Positions 1 through 5,154 are shown, numbered from the stretch's first letter. The stretch is DNA of 5,488 nucleotides from an uncultured Clostridia bacterium (GCA_905235755.1 CAJONA010000082.1:1-5488); one strand, 5' to 3'. Translations and numbers: made by a program. The notes: generated from the letters alone by a model not told the origin.

Positions 1-1177
1 GTGCTACATCGCGTATACAAACGAAAAAACGCATAAAATAATCCGCGACAATATCTCGCGCTCGCCGCTTTATTCGGGCGAGATACACGGCATCGGACCG
101 CGCTACTGCCCGTCGATCGAGGACAAGATCGTGCGCTTCCCCGACAAAGCGCGCCACCAGCTCTTTCTCGAACCGATGGGAGAAGGCTCGGGCGAGCTTT
201 ATTTGCAGGGATTTTCGTCGTCAATGCCCGCCGACGTTCAGCTTGAGATGCTCCACTCGCTAAAGGGCTTTGAAAACGCCGTCGTCATGCGCCCGGCATA
301 CGCCATAGAATACGACTGCGCCGATCCCACGCAGCTCTCGCCGTCGCTGGAATTCAAGGCTGTATCGGGACTTTTCGGCGCAGGACAGTTCAACGGCACA
401 TCGGGCTACGAGGAGGCGGCCGCGCAAGGGCTGATCGCGGGCATAAACGCCGCGAGATATGTCAAGGGATTTTCGCCCTTCACGCTTTCGCGCAACTCGT
501 CATATATCGGCACGCTCATCGACGACCTCGTCACAAAGGGCACGAACGAGCCGTACAGGATGATGACGTCGCGTTCCGAGTTCCGCCTCATTCTTCGTCA
601 AGACAACGCGGACGCGCGGCTGACTGAATTCGGACACGATGTCGGGCTGATAACCGACGACAGATACACTCGCTTCAAGCGCAAGCAAGAGCTTATCGCC
701 GCAGAAAAAGAACGTCTGTTCTCGACGGTCTTGCCGCCGTCGAAAGAGCTGAACGACATACTCGCGTCGTGCGGTGAGCCGCCCGTTTCAACGGGGATAC
801 GCCTCGCGGAGCTACTCCGCCGTCCCGCCGTAACATACGGGATGCTGGCGCCCGTCGACGCGGCGCGCCCGACGCTTCCGAATGGCGTGATCTTCACCGT
901 TCAGACCGACATCAAGTACGAAGGATACATCAAAAAGCAGCTCGCCGATGTCGAAAGATTTGAAAAACTCGAGAGCAAACGCCTCGACGAAAACATAGAT
1001 TTTATGAGCATCCGAGGGCTCTCGACAGAGGCGGCGCAGAAACTGACAAAGCACCGCCCGCTCTCGATAGGCGCGGCGGCGCGCATATCGGGCGTTTCGC
1101 CCGCAGATATCGCGGTGCTGCTCATCTACATCGACGCACACAAGCCGAAAAAGGAGAAAAATGATGGAGAGAGCTGA
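1..1177 (+). CDS. mnmG: MnmG (GidA), tRNA uridine-34 carboxymethylaminomethyl modification enzyme, C-terminal 391 codons
   Basis: FAD-dependent partner of MnmE that installs the carboxymethylaminomethyl group on uridine 34 of certain tRNAs in the cytoplasm. The 5' end lies outside the window. The reading frame is open from base 2, and the GTG at 131 is an internal valine, not a start. Both GidA family signatures are visible: GPRYCPSIEDK at visible residues 32-42, and a glycine-rich segment beginning GAGQFNG at about 126-132 and continuing to about 153 (FAD-binding region). The later stretch with NEPYRMMTSRSEFRL and the C-terminal helical region (IKYEGYIKKQ, then the RGLSTEAAQKL area) match the part of the family that contacts MnmE and tRNA. 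The family is usually about 620-640 residues, so roughly 60% is present. The stop overlaps the start of rsmG by up to 17 bases, so the two are probably co-transcribed and translationally coupled. No frameshift or missing motif is seen. Confidence 0.97.
   Translation, partial: CYIAYTNEKTHKIIRDNISRSPLYSGEIHGIGPRYCPSIEDKIVRFPDKARHQLFLEPMGEGSGELYLQGFSSSMPADVQLEMLHSLKGFENAVVMRPAYAIEYDCADPTQLSPSLEFKAVSGLFGAGQFNGTSGYEEAAAQGLIAGINAARYVKGFSPFTLSRNSSYIGTLIDDLVTKGTNEPYRMMTSRSEFRLILRQDNADARLTEFGHDVGLITDDRYTRFKRKQELIAAEKERLFSTVLPPSKELNDILASCGEPPVSTGIRLAELLRRPAVTYGMLAPVDAARPTLPNGVIFTVQTDIKYEGYIKKQLADVERFEKLESKRLDENIDFMSIRGLSTEAAQKLTKHRPLSIGAAARISGVSPADIAVLLIYIDAHKPKKEKNDGES
1151..1156 (+). promoter_or_regulatory. 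Ribosome binding site of rsmG
   Basis: AAGGAG lies inside the last codons of mnmG. The spacing is 4 bases to ATG 1161 and 7 bases to ATG 1164. The second spacing is more usual, so this site favours the downstream ATG. Confidence 0.7.
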
Positions 1178-1895
1178 ATTTTCCCGCCTTTGCAAAGTCT
1201 CGTTCGCGCAGAACGGGATATCGCGTTACGCGACTGACGACATCGTAAATAAGCTCGGCGAGCTGTGCGAGATCTTTATCGAAACGAACAAAACGCTAAA
1301 CCTCACCGCGATAAGAGACGAGGAACTCGTCATCTCGCGCCACTTTGCAGACTGCCTGATCCCCGCCGATATTTTTCCGACGGGAGCGTCACTGCTCGAC
1401 GTCGGCAGCGGCGGCGGATTTCCGTCGCTCCCACTTGCAATAGCGCGCCCCGAGCTCAAGATAACGGCGCTCGACGCGACGGCGAAAAAGACAGCTTTCA
1501 TAGAAAAAGCCGCATGCGCGCTCGGACTGAAAAACGTCTCCGTCGTGACGGGACGCGCAGAGGAACTGGCGTTCACGGCGATGCGTGAATCGTTCGATTG
1601 TGTCACCGCGCGAGCGGTTGCACAAACAAATGTTCTTGCGGAACTTTGCGCGCCTTTTGTCAAAGTCGGAGGGCTTTTTGTCGCAATGAAAGGCAAAAAG
1701 GGCGGCGAGGAGCTCGCAGAAGCGGCGGGCGCGGCAAAGGCGCTCTCGCTTGAAGTCGTTTCCTGCGACGCAGGCACGCTCACCGACATAGACGGTGAAA
1801 TTTCCGAAAGATGCACTCTTATATTCAAAAAAACGGCGTCAACGCCGAAGATTTATCCGAGAAAATACGCTCAAATAGTCAAAAAACCGCTTTAA
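1161..1895 (+). CDS. rsmG: RsmG (GidB), 16S rRNA (guanine-527-N7)-methyltransferase
   Basis: Class I SAM-dependent methyltransferase that makes m7G527 in 16S rRNA of the small ribosomal subunit. Its 244 residues fit the family length. The N-terminal helical part (about 1-70) includes NKTLNLTAIRDEEL (43-56), close to the family pattern. The SAM-binding glycine loop is LLDVGSGGGFPSLPLAI (78-94), the acidic strand is ITALDATAKK (101-110), a third motif is VVTGRAEEL (128-136), and FDCVTARAVA (145-154) and VKVGGLFVAMKG (167-178) complete the Rossmann fold. The tail PKIYPRKYAQIVKKPL is typical. Two adjacent ATGs (1161 and 1164) are possible starts. The Shine-Dalgarno AAGGAG at 1151-1156 leaves 4 bases before the first and 7 before the second, so the second may be the real one. 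Both lie inside the end of mnmG, the usual gidA-gidB arrangement. Loss of this enzyme gives low-level streptomycin resistance in other bacteria. Confidence 0.97.
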   Translation: MMERAEFSRLCKVSFAQNGISRYATDDIVNKLGELCEIFIETNKTLNLTAIRDEELVISRHFADCLIPADIFPTGASLLDVGSGGGFPSLPLAIARPELKITALDATAKKTAFIEKAACALGLKNVSVVTGRAEELAFTAMRESFDCVTARAVAQTNVLAELCAPFVKVGGLFVAMKGKKGGEELAEAAGAAKALSLEVVSCDAGTLTDIDGEISERCTLIFKKTASTPKIYPRKYAQIVKKPL

Positions 1896-1916
1896 GGCGG
1901 CAATTTGGCGGATTTT

Positions 1917-1967
1917 ATGCGCGAAACTCCGTCTTTTCGACGGCAAAGTTTTCGCGCATTTTTATTT
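1917..1967 (+). terminator. Intrinsic terminator after rsmG
   Basis: The outer stem ATGCGCGAAA (1917-1926) pairs with TTTCGCGCAT (1950-1959). An inner stem CCGTC/GACGG (1929-1933 with 1939-1943) closes loop TTTTC. A T-rich tail TTTTTATTT (1959-1967) follows directly. It begins about 20 bases after the rsmG stop and probably ends the mnmG-rsmG transcript. The only upstream ATG proposed for the next gene (1972) falls right at the end of this tail, which argues against that start. Confidence 0.85.
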
Positions 1968-1989
1968 ACAAATGTGCTATCCTCATTCC

Positions 1990-1995
1990 GAGGTG
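1990..1995 (+). promoter_or_regulatory. Ribosome binding site deciding the start of the Noc-like gene
   Basis: GAGGTG ends 6 bases before ATG 2002, a usual spacing. It leaves no spacing for the ATG at 1996 and lies downstream of the ATG at 1972. It therefore selects 2002. I see no convincing promoter between 1960 and 1990, so expression may come from readthrough or from a non-consensus promoter. Confidence 0.7.
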
Positions 1996-2001
1996 ATGAA
2001 A

Positions 2002-2427
2002 ATGCCGCAGAACGAGCGAGAGATCAGGCAGATCCCCGTCGATATGATATGTCCCGATCCGAAAAAGTTGAAGATCAAGTTTACAAAGGGCGAGCTCAGG
2101 CGCGAGACGGAAAAGATGAAAAAATGCTTCGGCAAGCCGCTTCCCGTCTGTCCCGCGCCCGCATGCGATCTGTATATGCTCGTTTCGGACGAAATCCGCT
2201 TTCGCGCCGCATTGACGCTCGGACTGAAATACGTACCGTGCGAGATATTCGACGAAAGCGTCGTGTCGGGCGCGAAGATCTCGCTCGGCGATCCGCGGTT
2301 TTTGTTCAACTCGATAGACCGTCTCATTCAGACGTCAAAGCGTGCGGGTATCGACGCCGAAAGCGTCAGTTCCGAGGATGAAGCGTCGGCGAGCGTCATT
2401 ATCACGGTCAAAAAAGCGCCGCGCTGA
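2002..2427 (+). CDS. Small ParB/Noc-like protein at the noc position, lacking the HTH domain
   Basis: A 141-residue protein starting at ATG 2002, chosen because GAGGTG at 1990-1995 gives a 6-base spacing. An ATG at 1972 abuts the terminator tail, and one at 1996 touches the ribosome site. Residues 7-20 (EIRQIPVDMICPDP) and 57-83 (LYMLVSDEIRFRA, then LGLKYVPCEIF) match the ParB N-terminal CTPase-type domain. The usual GERRxRA box reads DEIRFRA (63-69): the first glycine and first arginine are replaced, while the glutamate and second arginine are kept. After this domain a ParB or Noc should continue with a helix-turn-helix. Here the chain goes straight to NSIDRLIQTSKRAGI (103-117), an acidic stretch, and SVIITVKKA (131-139). 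From memory this resembles the C-terminal dimerisation end of Noc. The position between rsmG and parA is that of noc. DNA binding is not expected without the HTH. The role is unknown; a ParB/Noc partner or modulator is only a guess. Confidence 0.8.
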   Translation: MPQNEREIRQIPVDMICPDPKKLKIKFTKGELRRETEKMKKCFGKPLPVCPAPACDLYMLVSDEIRFRAALTLGLKYVPCEIFDESVVSGAKISLGDPRFLFNSIDRLIQTSKRAGIDAESVSSEDEASASVIITVKKAPR

Positions 2428-2440
2428 GTCTTTCTCCTGT

Positions 2441-2468
2441 AAAAGCGCCGAGAGATCGGCGCTTTTTT
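2441..2468 (+). terminator. Intrinsic terminator after the Noc-like gene
   Basis: AAAAGCGCCGA (2441-2451) pairs perfectly with TCGGCGCTTTT (2456-2466) around a GAGA tetraloop, and the T-run covers 2463-2468. It separates the Noc-like gene from the parS/promoter region just downstream. The arm sequence AAAAGCGCCG also occurs at the very end of the coding region (2412-2421), giving an alternative pairing partner. Confidence 0.9.
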
Positions 2469-2473
2469 CTTTA

Positions 2474-2489
2474 TGTTCCACGTAGAACA
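2474..2489. promoter_or_regulatory. parS-like site 1 (imperfect)
   Basis: TGTTCCACGTAGAACA matches the canonical parS TGTTTCACGTGAAACA at 13 of 16 positions. It is one base away from a perfect palindrome: A at 2484 where G would complete TGTTCCACGTGGAACA. ParB family proteins bind such sites through their HTH and spread from them. It lies between the terminator and site 2, with centres 44 bp apart. Confidence 0.8.
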
Positions 2490-2517
2490 TCTCATTCTGT
2501 CGAAAAATAACGCATTC

Positions 2518-2533
2518 GGTTCCACGTGGAACG
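2518..2533. promoter_or_regulatory. parS-like site 2 (perfect 14-bp palindrome) abutting the parA promoter
   Basis: The core GTTCCACGTGGAAC (2519-2532) is a perfect palindrome. It is a well-known parS core variant, for example in pseudomonads. The outermost bases of the 16-bp site (G at both ends) do not match the canonical T...A. Its right edge is 2 bases from the -35 hexamer of the parA promoter, so bound ParB would be next to or in contact with RNA polymerase. parS sites cluster near replication origins, which fits the gene context. Confidence 0.88.
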
Positions 2534-2535
2534 TA

Positions 2536-2564
2536 TTGACATATCGTCAGCGCGGTGATATAAT
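2536..2564 (+). promoter_or_regulatory. Consensus housekeeping sigma promoter for parA-parB
   Basis: The -35 hexamer TTGACA (2536-2541), a spacer of exactly 17 bases and the -10 hexamer TATAAT (2559-2564) all match the consensus. A TG at 2556-2557 adds an extended -10. Transcription should start near 2571, giving a leader of about 27 bases. A promoter this strong beside parS suggests it is held down by ParB. Confidence 0.92.
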
Positions 2565-2597
2565 TATTGTAATGATACTCACAAAGGCGGGAAAAGC

Positions 2598-3350
2598 ATG
2601 AAAACTATAGTCTTTGCAAACCAAAAAGGCGGCGTCGGCAAGACGACGAGCGCCGTAAATATCGCGGCGGCGCTCGGAATAGCCGGAAAACGCACTCTGC
2701 TCGTCGATTTCGATCCGCAAGGCAACGCGACGAGCGGCGTCGGCGTGAGAAAGCCGCAGGTGACGTCGTACGATATAGTTATAGGAAGGCGCCCCGCGAG
2801 CGACGCCGTGATAAAGACCGATTTCAAGAATTTATACGTCATTCCGGCGAGCATGCCGCTGGCGGCTGCGGATTTTGAGCTTGCGGACCTCGAAAACCGC
2901 GAAGCGCGTCTCAAAAACGCGCTCGACGCCATAAGCAAGAGCTACGATTATGCGATAATCGACTGTCCGCCGTCGCTCGGACTGCTCACGGTCAACGCTC
3001 TCGCGGCAGGCGACGGCGTGGTGATACCGATGCAGTGCGAATATTACTCGCTCGAAGGGCTCTCGCAGATAATGACGACGGTCAAGCAGGTGAAAAAGCT
3101 GTATAATCCGTCGCTTACGCTCACCGGAATACTCATCACGATGTATAACGGCAGACTGAACTTGTCCGTTTCGGTGCTCGACGAGATAAAGAAATACTAC
3201 GCCGACAAGCTGTTTAAGACCCCGATACAGCGAAACGTGCGCATTTCTGAAGCTCCGAGCTACGGTATGCCGATACAATATTATGATAAATACTCGCGCG
3301 GCGGACTTCAATATTCCGACGTTGCCGCGGAACTGATGGAAAGGATATAA
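2598..3350 (+). CDS. parA: ParA/Soj, chromosome-partitioning ATPase
   Basis: A 250-residue Walker-type ATPase that cycles on nucleoid DNA in response to ParB-parS and helps segregate origins; in Bacillus, Soj also controls the initiator DnaA. The deviant Walker A KGGVGKTT is at residues 10-17, with the signature lysine K10. The Walker A' strand LLVDFDPQGNAT is at 34-45, Walker B YAIIDCPPSLG at 118-128, and the conserved PMQCEYYSLEG at 144-154. The late segment RNVRISEAPSYGMPI (212-226) is typical of chromosomal Soj proteins and lies near the DNA-binding surface. There is no N-terminal HTH extension, so it is of the short chromosomal type rather than a plasmid type Ia ParA. The start ATG 2598 is preceded by a purine-rich AAAGGCGG ribosome site. 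It is first in the operon behind a consensus promoter with an adjacent parS site, and parB follows 4 bases after its stop. Confidence 0.97.
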   Translation: MKTIVFANQKGGVGKTTSAVNIAAALGIAGKRTLLVDFDPQGNATSGVGVRKPQVTSYDIVIGRRPASDAVIKTDFKNLYVIPASMPLAAADFELADLENREARLKNALDAISKSYDYAIIDCPPSLGLLTVNALAAGDGVVIPMQCEYYSLEGLSQIMTTVKQVKKLYNPSLTLTGILITMYNGRLNLSVSVLDEIKKYYADKLFKTPIQRNVRISEAPSYGMPIQYYDKYSRGGLQYSDVAAELMERI

Positions 3351-3354
3351 AAAT

Positions 3355-4227
3355 ATGGCTATTAAAAAAGGTGGACTCGGCAGAGGGCTCGACGCAATAC
3401 TGCTCGACAACAGCGAAGACGCGGAAAAAGGCGCGAGCGTCGCGCGAATATCGGACATCGAGCCGAATCCCGACCAGCCGAGAAAGAATTTTGATAACGA
3501 GGCGCTTTCCGCTCTCGCCGATTCGATAGCCGAATACGGCGTTATACAGCCGATAACGGTCCGCAAGATCGACGGCAGATACCATATAATCGCAGGCGAA
3601 CGCCGCTGGCGCGCCGCGAGGATGGCGGGGCTCAGTGAAGTTCCGATAACGGTCATAAGCGCCGACGACAAAAAAGCCGCCGAAATCTCGCTCGTCGAGA
3701 ACATACAGCGCAAAAACCTCGATCCCATCGAGGAAGCGGAGGCATTTTCCGCGCTCATCGAGGAATACGGGCTGACGCAAGAGGAAGTCGGGCGGAGGGT
3801 AGGCCGCTCAAGGAGCGCCATAACGAATTCGCTCCGTCTGCTCGAACTTCCGCCGGCGGTGATGAAATACGTCGCCGACGGGCAACTTTCCGAGGGGCAC
3901 GCGAAAGCGCTGCTCGGGATCAAGGATAAATCGAGCATCGAGCGCGCCGCCGACAATGTAATACTTCGCGCGATGTCCGTGCGCGAGACTGAGAAGCTCG
4001 TCAGGGAGCTGAACGCTCCGCCAAAGGCGCCGACCGAAAAAAAGGCGGAAACCGATCTCGACTACACGCGGCAGCTTGAACGAAGCGTAAGCAAGCATCT
4101 CGGCAGGCCGATCAAGATAGTCCAAAACGGCGAAAACAGCACTATAAACATCGGCTTTTCCGACAATAAAGATCTTGACGCGGTGCTGCGTCTGCTTTGC
4201 GGCGACGACTTTGTGGACTCGCTGTAA
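3355..4227 (+). CDS. parB: ParB/Spo0J, parS-binding CTPase clamp protein
   Basis: A 290-residue centromere-binding protein that loads at parS, closes into a CTP-dependent sliding clamp, recruits SMC and stimulates the ParA ATPase. The basic N-terminus KKGGLGRGLDAIL (4-16) is the usual ParA-contacting peptide. The CTPase domain spans about 29-120, with PNPDQPRKNF (37-46), intact GERRWRA (81-87) and ENIQRKNLDPIEEA (115-128). The HTH lies at about 140-165 (LTQEEVGRRVGRSRSAITN), followed by LSEGHAKALLGI (178-189). A hydrophilic linker (about 219-233) leads to the C-terminal dimerisation domain (about 234-290), with GRPIKIV and a DLDAVLRLL helix. Ribosome site AAAGGA (3340-3345) lies in the end of parA, with a 4-base gap between the genes, so translation is probably coupled. 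Every key residue I can check is present, in contrast to the Noc-like protein upstream. Likely targets are the two parS-like sites before parA. Confidence 0.97.
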   Translation: MAIKKGGLGRGLDAILLDNSEDAEKGASVARISDIEPNPDQPRKNFDNEALSALADSIAEYGVIQPITVRKIDGRYHIIAGERRWRAARMAGLSEVPITVISADDKKAAEISLVENIQRKNLDPIEEAEAFSALIEEYGLTQEEVGRRVGRSRSAITNSLRLLELPPAVMKYVADGQLSEGHAKALLGIKDKSSIERAADNVILRAMSVRETEKLVRELNAPPKAPTEKKAETDLDYTRQLERSVSKHLGRPIKIVQNGENSTINIGFSDNKDLDAVLRLLCGDDFVDSL

Positions 4228-4254
4228 AAGCGCATCGCGGGGATATGCCCTTTA

Positions 4255-4268
4255 AGAACAAATGTTCT
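4255..4268. promoter_or_regulatory. Candidate LexA (SOS) box
   Basis: AGAACAAATGTTCT has the GAAC-N4-GTTC core of the Gram-positive LexA/DinR box (CGAACRNRYGTTYC) and agrees with all 12 inner positions; only the two end bases differ. The arms extend to 7 bp (4254-4260 with 4263-4269). It lies about 36 bases before the predicted transcription start of the next gene, over the -35 region, where a repressor would block the promoter. The alternative is a weak A/T-rich terminator of parB, but the stem is poor and the T-run is only four bases. Confidence 0.55.
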
Positions 4269-4291
4269 TTTCGGAACAATATTGGTATAAA
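4263..4291 (+). promoter_or_regulatory. Candidate extended -10 promoter of the membrane protein gene
   Basis: The -10 TATAAA (4286-4291) is preceded by TG and one base (4283-4285), which makes an extended -10. The -35 region 17 bases upstream (TGTTCT, 4263-4268) is poor, which extended -10 promoters tolerate. The predicted start is near 4298, with a leader of about 29 bases. The candidate LexA box covers the -35 position. Confidence 0.55.
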
Positions 4292-4314
4292 ATCCAAAAA
4301 AATCCAGCGATAAC

Positions 4315-4319
4315 GGAGG
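4315..4319 (+). promoter_or_regulatory. Strong ribosome binding site of the membrane protein gene
   Basis: GGAGG with 7 bases to ATG 4327 is the best Shine-Dalgarno match in the window. It supports this ORF as a real gene and fixes its start. Confidence 0.85.
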
Positions 4320-4326
4320 TTTTTAA

Positions 4327-4755
4327 ATGTATCTGTATCAAATCGCGGCGGCGATAATAGACGTCGACAATTTAAAGCGCGCGATATGGCTCATCATATT
4401 CGGCATGATCATAGCGCTCGTGTTCATTTATTTCACAAAAGTAGTGAACGGCGCGCTCGTGCGTGCGCTGATGGAAAACGGCGTATATTCGCCGGAAAGC
4501 GCAAAGACGCTCGACGAGCTCGGTTTTGATAAGAAGGCGAACATTTTGAAAATGTATAAACGATCGGCCGCGCTCGGTCGCATCGTCGGCACGGTCGAGG
4601 AAGAAGCCGACGAAAGCGCGCATTTTTACATCCGCGAGGAGGAGACGGCGCGCGCGGCGAAGCAGTACGGCACAAACGGCAACGAACTGATGCTGACGAT
4701 ACTCGGCGCGGTAGCGCTCATCATCGTCGGCATTCTGGCGCAGACAATTCTGTGA
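4327..4755 (+). CDS. Conserved-looking small membrane protein of unknown function, two predicted TM segments
   Basis: A 142-residue protein that I do not recognise as a named family. A hydrophobic segment at about 19-37 (AIWLIIFGMIIALVFIYF core) and another at 121-142 (LMLTILGAVALIIVGILAQT core) are probable membrane helices. Between them about 80 mostly charged residues include SPESAKTLDELGF (55-67), basic KKANILKMYKR (69-79) and an acidic EEEADE (91-96). The basic residues after the first helix suggest that the middle part faces the cytoplasm, with both ends outside; this is inference. There is no signal peptidase site and no catalytic motif that I can see. ATG 4327 is supported by a strong GGAGG (4315-4319) with 7-base spacing. 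It has its own promoter and terminator, so it looks monocistronic. The candidate LexA box suggests DNA-damage induction, as for small membrane division inhibitors such as YneA or SidA, but no sequence likeness to those is claimed. Confidence 0.85.
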   Translation: MYLYQIAAAIIDVDNLKRAIWLIIFGMIIALVFIYFTKVVNGALVRALMENGVYSPESAKTLDELGFDKKANILKMYKRSAALGRIVGTVEEEADESAHFYIREEETARAAKQYGTNGNELMLTILGAVALIIVGILAQTIL

Positions 4756-4774
4756 CAGGAAACTCACGGCATCG

Positions 4775-4801
4775 AAACGGCGGCGCCTGCCGCCGTTTTT
4801 T
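4775..4801 (+). terminator. Intrinsic terminator after the membrane protein gene
   Basis: AAACGGCGGC (4775-4784) pairs with GCCGCCGTTT (4789-4798) around loop GCCT. The T-run covers 4796-4801 and is followed by GTTTTG. It lies about 20 bases after the stop codon at 4755 and marks the end of the coding part of the window. Confidence 0.93.
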
Positions 4802-4867
4802 GTTTTGTCTGCGGCGCTTTTCTCTCGCGCCGCGTGCACTGTTCGCGCCGCATCGGCGCAGGGAGAT

Positions 4868-4896
4868 GTTCTTTTCTTTATCTGAAAGAAAAGAAC
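4868..4896. repeat. Pyrimidine/purine hairpin, copy 1
   Basis: GTTCTTTTCTTT (4868-4879) pairs perfectly with AAAGAAAAGAAC (4885-4896) across a 5-base loop. The purine side continues as GAAAAGAAGCAGACAAG. Its reverse complement resembles the hairpin at 5309-5337 together with its left flank, so the two look like diverged copies in opposite orientation. Confidence 0.8.
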
Positions 4897-4909
4897 GAAA
4901 AGAAGCAGA

Positions 4910-4924
4910 CAAGCGTGCCGCTTG
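4910..4924. repeat. Short inverted repeat
   Basis: CAAGCG (4910-4915) pairs with CGCTTG (4919-4924) around TGC. There is no T-run, so it is not a terminator. It belongs to the hairpin-rich stretch. Confidence 0.55.
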
Positions 4925-4976
4925 ACCGCTGTTATTTGCAGATAAAGCCGCAAGCGCACGTTGTTTTGCTCCCCGT

Positions 4977-5060
4977 CTAAAGCGTCGCCGCACGGCGTCT
5001 CCGCTTTTTAATTTTGCGCGGCAAAATTAACCGCCGGAACCACGCAAAAGGGCGCTTTAG
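4977..5060. repeat. Nested inverted repeat with a perfect A/T-rich inner hairpin
   Basis: The inner arms TTAATTTTGC (5008-5017) and GCAAAATTAA (5021-5030) match over 10 bp around GCG. The outer arms CTAAAGCG (4977-4984) and CGCTTTAG (5053-5060) match over 8 bp, so the 84 bases could fold as one unit. The inner hairpin is clear. Joining it with the outer arms as one element is a guess. Confidence 0.6.
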
Positions 5061-5078
5061 TTCAAGCCATAGCTGAAA

Positions 5079-5120
5079 CGCGTGCCGCATAAGATAAAAT
5101 TTTGTCGTTATCGGCACGCG
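5079..5120. repeat. 42-base near-palindrome
   Basis: CGCGTGCCG and ATAA (5079-5092, with one extra C at 5088) pair with TTATCGGCACGCG (5108-5120). Inside, GATAAAA (5093-5099) pairs with TTTTGTC (5100-5106), one pair being G-T, leaving G5107 unpaired. GCACGC (5114-5119) can instead pair with GCGTGC (5123-5128), so two folds compete. Confidence 0.7.
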
Positions 5121-5154
5121 ATGCGTGCAAGAATAGAAAATCTGTACAAAATAA

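Noticed and set aside
1624..1635. Second LexA-like palindrome, AAACAAATGTTC
   Set aside because: It is inside the rsmG coding region, one core half-site is broken (AAAC in place of GAAC), and no promoter is associated.
1226..1828. 200-codon minus-strand frame and other frames inside rsmG
   Set aside because: RsmG motifs run without interruption on the + strand. These frames are antisense or out-of-frame shadows.
1887..1900. Small hairpin around the rsmG stop codon (CCGC with GCGG)
   Set aside because: There are only four base pairs and no T-run. The strong terminator immediately downstream is the better explanation.
1972..2001. Upstream ATG start (1972) for the Noc-like gene
   Set aside because: It abuts the terminator tail and lacks a ribosome site. 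The 2002 start has GAGGTG at proper spacing, and family likeness begins only after it.
1905..2381. Plus-strand frame starting inside the rsmG terminator and overlapping the Noc-like gene
   Set aside because: It begins in the terminator hairpin, has no ribosome site and encodes an arginine/aspartate-rich sequence without motifs. The other frame carries ParB-type motifs and a good start.
2832..3956. Long 374-codon open frame on the minus strand
   Set aside because: It is antisense to parA and parB, which have full family motifs and ribosome sites. The product is serine/arginine-rich without recognisable motifs and is explained by GC-rich codon use on the + strand.
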